Source: Trichomonas vaginalis G3 (lineage: Eukaryota > Parabasalia > Trichomonadida > Trichomonadidae). From it: a stretch of DNA of 64,000 nt. The notes beneath the pieces were generated by a model. It was not told the origin of the DNA. It was given only the letters and a program-made list of their open reading frames with translations, and did not search any database. Shown one piece after another: positions 42,908 to 52,824 of the stretch (the first letter of the stretch is position 1; the number at the start of each line of letters is the position of its first letter). The position numbers were made by a program, and so were the translations under genes. The stretch covers positions 22,025,896-22,089,895 of the forward strand of contig NC_067206.1 in assembly GCF_026262505.1 (NCBI RefSeq). The letters are read 5' to 3'.

Positions 42908-44400
42908 TTAAGTGAAGTTAAAAAGCGGCTTTTGACAGATGTTTATATGACACTTTTTCCGGTTTATAGGACCTCTCTCATATTCTATCTTATCGTATCT
43001 AAACTCATCGTAAAGACTTTGTCAAGTTCTTCTTCATCGTAAAGACTTTGTCAAGACTTCTTCATCGTAAAGACTTTGTCAAGTTCTTCATCGTAAAGAC
43101 TTTGTCAAGTTCTTCATCGTAAAGACTTTGTCAAGTTCTTCATCGTAAAGACTTTGTCATGAACTTTCTTGTCTATGTTTTGTAAAGACTTTGTCATGAA
43201 CTTTCTTGTCAATGTTTTGTAAAGACTTTGTCATGAACTTTCTTGTCAATGTTTTGTCAAGTTCTTCATCGTAAAGACTTTGTCAAGACTTCTTCATCGT
43301 AAAGACTTTGTCAAGACTTCTTCATCGTAAAGACTTTGTCAAGACTTCTTCATCGTAAAGACTTTGTCAAGACTTCTTCATCGTAAAGACTTTGTCAAGA
43401 CTTCTTCATCGTAAAGACTTTGTCAAGTTCTTCATCGTAAAGACTTTGTCAAGTTCTTCATCGTAAAGACTTTGTCATGAACTTTCTTGTCAATGTTTTG
43501 TAAAGACTTTGTCAAGTTCTTCATCGTAAAGACTTTGTCAAGTTCTTCATCGTAAAGACTTTGTCAAGTTCTTCATCGTAAAGACTTTGTCAAGTTCTTC
43601 ATCGTAAAGACTTTGTCAAGTTCTTCATCGTAAAGACTTTGTCAAGTTCTTCATCGTAAAGACTTTGTCAAGTTCTTCATCGTAAAGACTTTGTCAAGAC
43701 TTCTTCATCGTAAAGACTTTGTCAAGTTCTTCATCGTAAAGACTTTGTCAAGTTCTTCATCGTAAAGACTTTGTCAAGTTCTTCATCGTAAAGACTTTGT
43801 CAAGTTCTTCATCGTAAAGACTTTCTCATGAACTTTCTTGTCTATGTTTTGTAAAGACTTTGTAAAGACTTTGTAAAGACTTCTTGGTCAATGTTTTGTA
43901 AAGACTTTGTCAAGACTTCTTGGTCAATGTTTTGTAAAGACTTCTTCGTCAATGTTTTGTAAAGACTTTGTAAAGACTTTGTAAAGACTTCTTGGTCAAT
44001 GTTTTGTAAAGACTTTGTCAAGTTCTTCTTGGTCAATGTTTTGTAAAGACTTTGTTGAGACTTCTTTGTAAAGACTTTGTTGAGACTTCTTTGTAAAGAC
44101 TTTGTTGAGACTTCTTTGTAAAGACTTTGTTGAGACTTCTTTGTAAAGACTTTGTTGAGACTTCTTTGTAAAGACTTTGTTGAGACTTCTTTGTAAAGAC
44201 TTTGTTGAGACTTCTTTGTAAAGACTTTGTTGAGACTTCTTTGTAAAGACTTTGTTGAGACTTCTTTGTAAAGACTTTGTTGAGACTTCCTGGACTGTTG
44301 TCAAAATGTCATGTTGTCTCATTTTTTCAGAGAAGTTCGTTTAACCGAGGGACCGAGGGACCGAGGGACCTGGTGACGTAGCGACGATAGACCCTTACTT
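42908..44400. repeat. Large minisatellite at the right side of element B
   Basis: From about 43000 to 44285, tandem units of GTAAAGACTTTGTCAAGTTC + TTCATC (26 bp) and variants with GACTTCTTCATC, TTGGTCAATGTTTT, and TTGAGACTTCTTT. Minus-strand open frames here only repeat KSLQ-type words. At 44300-44370 follow TGTCAAAATGTCATGTTGTC and three GACCGAGG units, the intergenic repeat also found in blocks 1-3. No gene. Confidence 0.9.
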
Positions 44401-44719
44401 GTCCGGACATAGTTCTACTATTTTGAGTCCTCTACCAAAAAGTCAACAGCAACGACTTTCAAAAATTTTAGGGGCTAGAAGGCACGAAGTGCCTGGAAGC
44501 CCGACTCACTCAAAAACCTCATTTTATACTTCATTGCATACTAAACATCTTCAAGGGGGTAGAGGGGCGCAGCCCTGGAACCCCCAATACCTTTTTTTTT
44601 TTTTTTTTTTTAAAAGAATCTTTACAAAATATACATTTAATTTAATTAATATTTAAAAACGTGCTCTATCAAAAGTTCCAAAAATCCAATATTTTAGCTT
44701 TTCTGAGGTGTCACTTTTG
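44401..44719. other. Right end of element B and junction to element C
   Basis: It contains an internal copy of the terminal sequence (GGGGCTAGAAGGCACGAAGT at about 44471-44490, matching the left end), the terminal repeat itself, the T-run and about 100 bases of AT-rich flank. GAGGTGTCACTTTTG at 44705-44719 is Inr-like, directly before the ATG at 44720. Confidence 0.6.
44543..44611 (-). repeat. Right terminal inverted repeat of element B
   Basis: Read on the minus strand: A-run (20), GGTATTGGGGGTTCCAGG, GCTGCGCCCCTCTACCCCC, TTGAAGATGTTT. It mirrors the left end at 20773-20843 with several substitutions. The hairpin sequence differs between the ends, although the left-end version is present about 50 bases further in. 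Confidence 0.75.
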
Positions 44720-44923
44720 ATGAATTTCTGTTTACAACATGAGAACCATTGGATTACATCCTTACGTTTCAATCACGATTTTACAAGAAAAGCAAAGTCG
44801 ATTTACACAGTCTTGATGTATGAAACGAGTAAGTTCTTACCAAACCCATTGACATACAATATTGTCAAAGAAACAACAATATTACCTTGGTCAAACTTTG
44901 ATCACATAATCTTTGATGAATAA
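44720..44923 (+). CDS. Small hypothetical protein (67 aa)
   Basis: MNFCLQHENHWITSLRFNHD begins the protein; it is basic then polar with no known motif. The Inr-like GTGTCACTTTTG abuts the ATG. The sequence from the Inr through the first five codons also occurs at 15329-15354 on the plus strand. It may be host-derived or part of element C. Confidence 0.4.
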   Translation: MNFCLQHENHWITSLRFNHDFTRKAKSIYTVLMYETSKFLPNPLTYNIVKETTILPWSNFDHIIFDE

Positions 44924-44968
44924 AAACTTAATTTTTTTAACCTTGACACTTTTTTCCGCTAATAAAAA

Positions 44969-47900
44969 ATGAGTGATAAAGCTATCATTGCTGGAGGGAA
45001 GAAACTCTTTCAGGAATTTGATAACATACCTGATGGAGTTAATCCTGAAACAAGAAGAAAATATTTAAATGACGCAATTGATTCTTATGAAGGTTTCGAC
45101 ATTGCAAAAGAGTCTGAAGCATTATGCAAAAAATTTAAAGTTAATATCGATTACTACTATTGTTCTCCACAAGAAAAGGAAGACATTAATGTTGAAGATG
45201 TAGATTTCGAACTTGTTGAAAGTTACATTGTTGATCCAAATTACAAAACAATCAATTTCTTACTAACAAAGAACAAAGACGGACAGCTACACACAGATGC
45301 CATCACAGATGTTGAAAGATTAGTCGGTTTCAGAGTTTGTCCTTACTGCAAAGAAGAAGTTTACAGTTTAATCGATGATCCAGATAGAAAGAATCAAGCA
45401 AGATTTTGGAAACATTGTGAGAAGTGCAAGATGAACGGTTGCAAGTTAATTCAAGATGTTCAATTACAACCAACTCAACAACCTTACGCTCCACACATTA
45501 CAAAACAAAAGATCTACCAGTTCTTACTAGCTTATGGCTTACAAGATTACTACAAACCAACAATACACTACATTACATTTGATTTTGAAACATTAGAGAC
45601 AACAGAGGAAAAATCAATTACTAAATCAACAACTTTAAATGCAGTATTAAAACCATTCATGGTCTCAAGTGTATGCGAAGATGTTACAAAGAACCTTTGT
45701 TATGCTACTGATGAAAACTTTATTATCAATTGGATTGATTGGTTATTTGAAAAAGCAAAAGAAGTTAAAGAATTGAACATGAATCAATATGAAGAAGTTT
45801 TTAGTAAATTGAAAACAATTGAACAAGAAGAAAAATTTCTAAAACTAATCGAAGACGAATATTCAAATGTAAATGTGATTGGATTTAATTCAAGCAAGTT
45901 CGATTTGAATTTAATCTTAAGAGAGTTTAATACTGCACGATGGAAGATTTTGTCAATGCTTGGCTCTTCTTCGCAGTATAAACAAATCACAGTTCATAAG
46001 AAAGAATATCCAAATTTGAGATTCATTGATATCAGAAACTTTGTTGCAGGTGGTACATTAGATCAATTTACTCAAGACTTTGGAGATAATGTTAAAAGAG
46101 TTAAATCGTTCTTTCCTTATCAAGCTATAACATGGGACAATTGGAAAGAAGAATTATTCAAAACTGAACCATTCACGAAAGAAATGTTCTTCTCAAGTTT
46201 AACTCAACAAACAATTGCAGATGACGATTATCAAATTTACTTGAACAATTATAAACAATTCAAAAATCGTTTGGACTATTTCATCTATTATTGTAACAAA
46301 GATGTTGAAATCATGATCAAACCGATTAATAAAATCATTGATGAAACATTTGTTTATAAAGTTGATATGCTACATAACTTAAGTTTAAGTTCAAATGCGT
46401 CAATGATAAGATATAGTTTGGCTTACAAAGATTTCAATCCAAGTGAAAAATATCCTGAAGAAGAAAAAGATTCTAATTTCATTTTGTCAAAGAAGTATTG
46501 GCAATACAAAGTTGACTGTTATAACAAACAAGATCTAAAAGCAAAAAGAGATATTAAGAATAATGTTACAATTGATGATTTAGATTATTACAGAGATTTG
46601 ATTTTGAAATCGAAATGTGCATTATGTGGTAAAGCATTCACATATGACAACAAACCAACATTAGATAGAATTGATAATGATTTAGGTCATACAAAAGAGA
46701 ATTGTCAATTAATGTGTTGCTATTGCAATGTCGTTAAATCAAACAAAGATGAAGAAATAGTAAGATTAAGAGTTAATTTGAGAAACTTTGCAATCAAATA
46801 CAATTTGCCAATGACATTAGATTCATTTGAAGCATACCACATCTTAAGAAATGGTATCACAGGTGGTTTATCTAATGTTCAACATCGTATTAATATGAAG
46901 AATGTTACACATATTAACAAATTAACTTATGACAATGGTAAAGTTTCAAATCATGACACAGATAATGTTATGACTCATTTTGTTGGTGTTGATTTCAATT
47001 CTTTATATCCTTCATGTTTCTCATCTAATCCTCATCCATTTATCAAATACACTGACCATCGAATGTATATGCCAGGAAGATTAACTAATGTTTTAATTTG
47101 TGAATCAACAGCTCAGAAAGCAATGGCATTAGGAATAATTAAGAAGAAACAAGAATTGTTTGTTACAGAAGTTAAAGGTCACATCGATGAGAAATACATT
47201 AATGATTACATTAATTTCTTACCAATTATTAGAAACTTAGACATTGTAACAAATGAAGAAACAATTGGTTCATTCATGTACAATTACATGAAAACAAATA
47301 ATATTCTAGTTGATCAGAAACAGAGAAAGTTAACACAATTAGCATCTACTCATGGTGAATATATGTCATTTTCAAGTTATTACTTATGGTACCTCATTGA
47401 CAGATTTCATTTCATAATTGACGATGTTAAATCTATTTTGACATTTGCTAAGAACACTTGCTTCCATGATTTTGCAAATGAATTCATGAGAGTCAGACAA
47501 GAAGCAGAGTTGAATGGAAACAAAGGTAAAAGTTTGTTTTGCAAGATCTCTTTGAATGGATCTTATGGTTATGATGCAATGAATACTCAAAATTATACAA
47601 AATCAAAGATTATGGAAGAAGACAAAGCAAGAATGGCATGCATGAGTCAAATGTTTAAGAATATCAGAGAGATTGGTGATAATGTTTATCAAGTTATGAT
47701 GAAAGATAAATATTATCGTTGTGATACATGTTTGCAAGAAGCATTCTTTACATTAGATAATGCTAAATATTGGTATTTAGTTTTCATTTATGACTTCATG
47801 TATAAATGCATGGATACAAATAAGTTTCATTTCATTGAAGGAGATACTGATTCAAGTTATTGGGCAATTGCTGGTGATCCTAATTTACCAAACACTCAAG

Positions 47901-48310
47901 CATTTCAAGCAATCATCATTGACAAAAACTTTTATGATAAGAACATTTACAAATTTGCTCCATATGATTTCTTCTGTTTTGATCAAAAATATAAACCGAA
48001 ACTCAAAAATAAGATGGAAGAAAAACAACATGAGAAGAAGTTATTAGGTTTAGCAATTGAGAAACAAGGAGATAACATGATTGCATTATGTCCTAAATGT
48101 TATACTTCATTCAATGGACATTTGAAAGAAACTGATTTCAAGAAGATTGCAATGAAAATGAAAGGAGTCTCATTGAAACAGAATGAACATTTAACTCCCG
48201 AAAATTATTACCAAATATTAAAAGATGGAGTTTCATTTGATGGCAAAAATATAACATTGCAATTAAAGAATGGAAGATGTCAAGATTGTCAATTGCTAAA
48301 ACTGCATTAA
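44969..48310 (+). CDS. Protein-primed DNA polymerase B with HNH-like zinc module (1113 aa)
   Basis: A full polymerase is visible: exonuclease motifs ITFDFETLE, VIGFNSSKFDLN and YYCNKDVEIM; palm motifs VDFNSLYPS, KISLNGSYGY and EGDTDSSYW. An N-terminal Cys cluster (RVCPYCKEE, then HCEKCKMNGC) and a C-terminal one (ALCPKCYTS, then GRCQDCQ) may bind zinc. Between the exonuclease and palm, residues about 545-595 carry an HNH/endonuclease VII-like module (CALCGKAF, TLDRIDNDLGHTKENCQLM, CCYCNVVKSN). The protein copies the element. TTAATTTTTTTAACC and TGACACTTTTTTCC precede the ATG. Confidence 0.85.
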   Translation: MSDKAIIAGGKKLFQEFDNIPDGVNPETRRKYLNDAIDSYEGFDIAKESEALCKKFKVNIDYYYCSPQEKEDINVEDVDFELVESYIVDPNYKTINFLLTKNKDGQLHTDAITDVERLVGFRVCPYCKEEVYSLIDDPDRKNQARFWKHCEKCKMNGCKLIQDVQLQPTQQPYAPHITKQKIYQFLLAYGLQDYYKPTIHYITFDFETLETTEEKSITKSTTLNAVLKPFMVSSVCEDVTKNLCYATDENFIINWIDWLFEKAKEVKELNMNQYEEVFSKLKTIEQEEKFLKLIEDEYSNVNVIGFNSSKFDLNLILREFNTARWKILSMLGSSSQYKQITVHKKEYPNLRFIDIRNFVAGGTLDQFTQDFGDNVKRVKSFFPYQAITWDNWKEELFKTEPFTKEMFFSSLTQQTIADDDYQIYLNNYKQFKNRLDYFIYYCNKDVEIMIKPINKIIDETFVYKVDMLHNLSLSSNASMIRYSLAYKDFNPSEKYPEEEKDSNFILSKKYWQYKVDCYNKQDLKAKRDIKNNVTIDDLDYYRDLILKSKCALCGKAFTYDNKPTLDRIDNDLGHTKENCQLMCCYCNVVKSNKDEEIVRLRVNLRNFAIKYNLPMTLDSFEAYHILRNGITGGLSNVQHRINMKNVTHINKLTYDNGKVSNHDTDNVMTHFVGVDFNSLYPSCFSSNPHPFIKYTDHRMYMPGRLTNVLICESTAQKAMALGIIKKKQELFVTEVKGHIDEKYINDYINFLPIIRNLDIVTNEETIGSFMYNYMKTNNILVDQKQRKLTQLASTHGEYMSFSSYYLWYLIDRFHFIIDDVKSILTFAKNTCFHDFANEFMRVRQEAELNGNKGKSLFCKISLNGSYGYDAMNTQNYTKSKIMEEDKARMACMSQMFKNIREIGDNVYQVMMKDKYYRCDTCLQEAFFTLDNAKYWYLVFIYDFMYKCMDTNKFHFIEGDTDSSYWAIAGDPNLPNTQAFQAIIIDKNFYDKNIYKFAPYDFFCFDQKYKPKLKNKMEEKQHEKKLLGLAIEKQGDNMIALCPKCYTSFNGHLKETDFKKIAMKMKGVSLKQNEHLTPENYYQILKDGVSFDGKNITLQLKNGRCQDCQLLKLH

Positions 48311-48364
48311 CTGGTGCTCACACTAAAGCAGTCTGTTGTGAGAATGGTTGTTGTATGCCATTTA

Positions 48365-50598
48365 TTAGTAAATAGGATTTCCAGATTCATCAACTTGGTC
48401 CTCGTCGTATGCTGGTGCAATAAGATTACCACGATAATCAACTACATTTCCATTGTCATCTGTAAATTGTCTTTCTTCGACTGGAACAATTATGTTTCCA
48501 TAATCATCAACAAGGTTGCCATAGTCATCTGGGGTTAAGTTAATTTCTGGTTGTGCTTGTGGTACATATTGTTCTTGATTATCTTGATTGTCACCACAAA
48601 ATGTTCCATAATGAAGTTCACCATCGTTTTGTTCAATAATGTTTCCATCTTCATCAACTTTATTCCATTCAAAATTCTCTGTTACCTGATTCCATTTTAT
48701 TTTGATTTCATTGTCATCAGGTAAATTCTCAATTTGATCAAGTGAACTCAATGCTACATCTGTTCCAAGAAGGAAATTCGCTGAAATAACTTGTTGAATA
48801 AAGAATGTAAATATATGTAACCAATCATCATCGATATAAAATGGATAGATTGTTTCTCCATAACGTAACTGAATAAAATACATTCCACCATTTGTGAATT
48901 GAACATTCATTTCAAATTGATCTTGTGTATAATTATCCATTAATACTTTCATCATTTTCTGCGAAGGAATTGAATAATAATGAAACTCGGTTTCTTCAGT
49001 TTTTTGGTTTGCAAGTAAAATAGCATAAGAACGTTGGAATGATTTTGCATAGTTGTTTAATGCAATTTCATTGAAAGTAATACCAAGGAATTCACCTTGA
49101 ACATAACGTTTCTCTTGATCGATTGATCCTAATTTGTTTCTTGCTACTGCTAAATCATTTGTAAACATATTTAGAATGAAATCAACTTGATTTAAGATTG
49201 GTTCATCATTTGTAACTAATTGTTCAAAATCTGATTTCTTTCTCGATGCTTCATTGACATCAATATTATTTAATTCATTTTGTAAATATTCTACTAATTT
49301 CTGTTGTATTTCAGTTAAATGATTAGTGAGTTCATCAATTTTAGATTGATATGCATCAACATCAATATTAGCACTTTGTTGAACATTTTGTTGTAATTCA
49401 TTTACTTCTCCAGCTTTTTGTTGTATCCATTGTGTTAATCCATCGAAAATTGTTGCAACTGTTGAATTAATTTTTTCAAAACCATCATTTTGATTTAATT
49501 TGTCAGTTATACCAGGTCCAACTTGTGCATAATAATCTATAATTTGTTTGCAGATTGTCTTAAATCATTATAATCATTCATAACTTTTTGCAATATCTTT
49601 GTATTTGTATCACGAAGGACTTGGATTCCTTGAATTGGATCTGTGTTACCCGTAAATTCAGAACTTTCAATATCTTTCTTAGTATCATCAATCTCAGCTG
49701 AAAGTTCATTGTAACCTGCAAAATTCGTGAATGTAAGTAAAATATCAACAAGTTGCATATTAACATTTTCAAAAAGGTCTCTTGTATTGTTTTTGAAACC
49801 TCCAATTTGATTCACAATTTCTTCTTTAGCATAACCTGCAAACGTTGTCAGATTCATTCTTTCATTTTTGACTTGTTCAAAGTTGCTGTGAGTTCTGTCA
49901 AAATCTTCTTGTGATGCACCAACTACTGTTAAAACTTTTGTAATTGTTTCAATTATTATATCCCTCGTGTTATAAATTTCTAATTCAATCTTGTTAATAT
50001 ATTCTTGTGAAGTATTTGTATTTGCTTCGTTTGCTTTATCAAGTGATTTCAACTTCATGGACATTTCATTAATTTTATGATTTAATTCTGTATTTTCCTC
50101 TGACAGTTTTGTAAGTTGAGATTGTAATGTATTCTTTTCAGCTTCAACTTTCTTCAAGTTTGTTACTAAAACTTCACTTTCATTACCTTTACCTAATAAT
50201 GCATTCTTATATTTATCAACTTCTGCTTGTAATTCTTTAACTTTCTTAGAACTCTCATCATTAAGTTTAGATAATTTATCCATTTCTGCTTTAACATTAG
50301 GATTAGCGGATGGTTTTGATTGTTGTCGTCCATATCCACCAGTTGTGTTTTTACTTGGTGCTGGATTTCCACATGATTCATATTTTTTCAATTTTTCTCT
50401 TAAATTTACTATTTCTTTATTTGCTTTTCCTAATTGATCTAAGATTCTTTCATTCTCCTCTTTTAATTTAACAACAAACTCGCTTTTTTTGAATCCAGCT
50501 GTCAGATGTTTTACATAAATTTTATACAATTCATCTCCGCCTTCTCTTTTTATAGCTTGAAAAGCTTTTACCCATCTCTTATCTTCTTGTTGTGCCAT
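48365..50598 (-). pseudogene. Long coiled-coil protein gene of element C, looks broken
   Basis: The upstream part starts properly (MAQQEDKRWVKAFQAIKREG) and is an extended coiled coil (DKLSKLNDESSKKVKELQAE and on). The downstream part is a beta-rich, acidic, Asn/Asp-repeat region (PDDYGNLVDDYGNIIVPVEE). Coding-like helical sequence fills the space between. It looks broken in about one or two places. It could be a scaffold or fibre-type protein. It shares a 24-base divergent spacer with the integrase. Confidence 0.5.
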
Positions 50599-50622
50599 AA
50601 TTTTTTAATCTTATTTAAATTA
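50599..50622. promoter_or_regulatory. Divergent spacer with TTTTTTAATC motif
   Basis: The 24 bases between the coiled-coil gene start and the integrase start contain ATTTTTTAATCTTATTTAAAT. The same TTTTTTAATC word precedes the genes at 5255, 52238 and 53122, so it is probably the element C promoter. Confidence 0.5.
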
Positions 50623-51792
50623 ATGTTAAAAAATGATAAAAGTGAAATTTTTCAAAAAGAAACTAGGGGGTACCCATATGAATTAGACTTTCTTGAAAAT
50701 GATGAAATTTTAAAATATCCATTTCAAACTGTATACAAAATCAAGTCTTATAAAGGAGCTCAACATGGAATTGAAACAATTATTCATGATTCGAAATTAG
50801 CACCATTGAAAAAGAAATTTCAAAGACCAACATTTGCATTCACACCAGATACTTGGGAAATGGATCATTTGCATGGTAGACCTGTTAAAAATCATGGTAA
50901 AACATTAATGGTTGCATCGTATTTAGTTTTCATTAATGTTAATACTAAATATTTATATTTGTTTCCAGTTCAAACAAAAGAAGCAATTGAAACATTTGAT
51001 GTTATAAAAAAAATTACAGAACTTGAATATGAACATTTTGGTCATAAAGTTAAAATGATTAAATGTGATGGTGATGCTGGTTTTGAAAGTGCAATGCAAA
51101 TGATAATGATTGAAAAATCAAAATATGAAAATCAAATGGATTATGAACTTGTTCCTGATGAAAATTATAAACCACCAACAAAAAGAAGAGGTCGTCGTAA
51201 AAAGAATGAAGGAATGAAACAAATTCTTGTTCATAAAGAAATTCAATATCATCCTTTATATGGAGTTGGTTTTCATGCTTCTTCATCAAAATTTACTTAT
51301 CATAATAAAGTTGTTGATAGTGTAATGAGAACTTTAAGAAATGCTTTAGGTCCAGAGAGACAAAATTATTGGGATGGTAAACATGATAATTTAATTCAAC
51401 AATTATGTTATTATTACAATAATACATGGCATAAATCAATAAAGATGACACCTTTAAAAATGCATACTCATAGAGATAAAGAATGGGAATTTATTAGAAG
51501 AAAAACAGAAAAGTTAAATGAAGTGAAGCAAAGATTATATGAGAATGGTTATTATGGATTTCAACCTGGTGATGAAGTTTTAGTTTATTTAGATACATCA
51601 AAGACAAAACAACTATTTAAGAAGAGAAGAAGGAATTTTGATCATTTAGGTTTGTTTCAAAGATATCAAGATGGTAATGCAATTGTTCTCGTTACTTTTC
51701 GAAAAGATGATGAAATAAATGATGGAGAAGATGAAATTTTAGAAGGTGATGTTGAAGTTGAAGTTCCTCTCTATTTTGTCAAAAAAATTTAA
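50623..51792 (+). CDS. Polinton RVE integrase, element C (389 aa)
   Basis: The retroviral-type catalytic core begins near residue 80: TWEMDHLHGRPVKN (first Asp), then FINVNTKYLYLFPVQTKEAI, MIKCDGDAGFESAM (second Asp) and a region with YHNKVVDSVMRTLRNALG. A basic loop (PPTKRRGRRKKNEG) lies between. The C-terminal domain has FQPGDEVLVYLDTSK, an SH3-like fold signature, and ends acidic. In the family it joins element ends to host DNA. It appears as a single open gene. Confidence 0.8.
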   Translation: MLKNDKSEIFQKETRGYPYELDFLENDEILKYPFQTVYKIKSYKGAQHGIETIIHDSKLAPLKKKFQRPTFAFTPDTWEMDHLHGRPVKNHGKTLMVASYLVFINVNTKYLYLFPVQTKEAIETFDVIKKITELEYEHFGHKVKMIKCDGDAGFESAMQMIMIEKSKYENQMDYELVPDENYKPPTKRRGRRKKNEGMKQILVHKEIQYHPLYGVGFHASSSKFTYHNKVVDSVMRTLRNALGPERQNYWDGKHDNLIQQLCYYYNNTWHKSIKMTPLKMHTHRDKEWEFIRRKTEKLNEVKQRLYENGYYGFQPGDEVLVYLDTSKTKQLFKKRRRNFDHLGLFQRYQDGNAIVLVTFRKDDEINDGEDEILEGDVEVEVPLYFVKKI

Positions 51793-51814
51793 TTTTTTAT
51801 TTATTTTTAAAAAT

Positions 51815-52206
51815 ATGAAACCAATTTTGAAAAAGATTGAACAAGTTCCAAAAGAAATAAATGAAGATGATGAAGAAAAAGTTGAAATTAAAAACCTGAA
51901 AAGAAATTACAAATCATAAAACCAATTAAAGAATGTACTAATTTTGAAAGTATTGATGAATTTAATGAGTTTTATGAACAAAACAAAAATTTATTTGATG
52001 AATTAACAACATGTAAATTAAATAAAATGTTTAAAATAGATGGATTCCGAATAACTAAAATTAAAGGTCAAGTTAGTTTGAAATCTATTCCAGAATCAAG
52101 AATTACAAATACTATGAAAATTGAAGAAATAATTCAACGAATACAAACAATTGAAGAAAGAGTTAATATGATTATTGAAGTAATAAATTCACGATTTAAT
52201 GTTTAA
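51815..52206 (+). pseudogene. Small helical gene of element C, looks broken
   Basis: Start MKPILKKIEQVPKEINEDDE; the far part has KIEEIIQRIQTIEERVNMII, a coiled coil. The region looks like one small gene with about one break. Family unknown. The leader is AATTTTTTATTTATTTTTAA. Confidence 0.4.
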
Positions 52207-52237
52207 AATTAATTTTTTTAATCTAATTAAATTAAAT

Positions 52238-52456
52238 ATGGCTGCGGGTTTCTTTAAGAAAATCTGGAATGGAATCAAGAAAGGTGCAACATGGGCTTGG
52301 AATAAAGTTATTAAACCAGTTGCAACTGCTGTAAAAGACTTCTTACCAGCAATCGGTACTGCAATAGGTGCTAAATTTGGTGGAGGACAAGGTGCTCAAA
52401 TAGGTGGCACCGCTGGTGAAATTGCTAAGGGTCTGATTGGTGGTAAGAGGCGGTGA
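52238..52456 (+). CDS. MAAG small amphipathic protein 1 (72 aa)
   Basis: MAAGFFKKIWNGIKKGATWA, then VIKPVATAVKDFLPAIGTAI and a Gly-rich end (KFGGGQGAQIGGTAGEIAKG). It is an amphipathic basic helix plus Gly-rich tail, resembling pVI/pX-like virion proteins. It shares its MAAG start with the three opposite-strand genes that follow. The leader holds TTTTTTTAATC. Confidence 0.55.
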   Translation: MAAGFFKKIWNGIKKGATWAWNKVIKPVATAVKDFLPAIGTAIGAKFGGGQGAQIGGTAGEIAKGLIGGKRR

Positions 52457-52486
52457 TAAAAATATTTGATAAAAATATTTGAGAAA

Positions 52487-52633
52487 TTATTTTTGTGCTG
52501 GTGAAACAGTTTGTGGAAAATTAGGTATAAAACGTTTTGAATCATTTTTCCATTTTTGACTATTTGCTCCAAAACCACAAGGTTTCCAATTTGCTAATTT
52601 CTCACGAAGTTTTTTAATTAATCCAGCTGCCAT
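52487..52633 (-). CDS. MAAG small protein 2 (48 aa)
   Basis: MAAGLIKKLREKLANWKPCG, ending SKRFIPNFPQTVSPAQK. Complete ATG-to-stop frame on the minus strand. It shares the first residues MAAG[LFI][IF]xKK with its neighbours but diverges afterwards. The coding-strand leader AATTTTAACATGAAATAAAT is nearly the same as that of MAAG 3. Confidence 0.5.
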   Translation of the reverse strand: MAAGLIKKLREKLANWKPCGFGANSQKWKNDSKRFIPNFPQTVSPAQK

Positions 52634-52655
52634 ATTTATTTCATGTTAAAATTTT

Positions 52656-52805
52656 TTATTTCTTTGGTTCAATAGGTTTTGCATTACCTGCTGGAATAAC
52701 TTTTACTATTTTGGGCTTTGGTGGTTCCCAATGTGATTTACCCTTCCAAATATCACTCTTCATTAAACGACACATAAACTTTTTGTTAAAGAATCCAGCT
52801 GCCAT
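52656..52805 (-). CDS. MAAG small protein 3 (49 aa)
   Basis: MAAGFFNKKFMCRLMKSDIW, then a Pro/Lys-rich end (HWEPPKPKIVKVIPAGNAKP). Complete minus-strand frame. It is preceded by AAAATTTTAAAATGAAATAA. A conserved N-terminus followed by variable bodies suggests a shared processing or targeting signal. Confidence 0.5.
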   Translation of the reverse strand: MAAGFFNKKFMCRLMKSDIWKGKSHWEPPKPKIVKVIPAGNAKPIEPKK

Positions 52806-52824
52806 TTATTTCATTTTAAAATTT

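Larger units (their letters stand above)
20773..44611. mobile_element. Polinton/Maverick element B, nearly full length, broken
   Basis: About 23.8 kb bounded by inverted ends. It contains RVE integrase, PolB, SF3 helicase, packaging ATPase, major capsid protein, minor capsid-like proteins, fibre, DNA methyltransferase, HNH endonuclease and KilA-N proteins, plus large minisatellites. Several core genes are broken (roughly six to eight breaks overall), while accessory genes such as the methyltransferase and KilA-N proteins look intact. The ends have diverged clearly from each other, so it is not a very recent insertion. I could not define a target-site duplication. Confidence 0.85.

Noticed and set aside
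43842-44322. Minus-strand frames with repeated KSLQ/KSQQSLYKE
   Set aside because: They are products of the minisatellite units and not independent genes.
46560-46760. An intein in the element C polymerase
   Set aside because: The HNH-like module is only about 50 residues, and I see no splice-junction Cys/Ser...His-Asn pattern or interruption at a catalytic motif.
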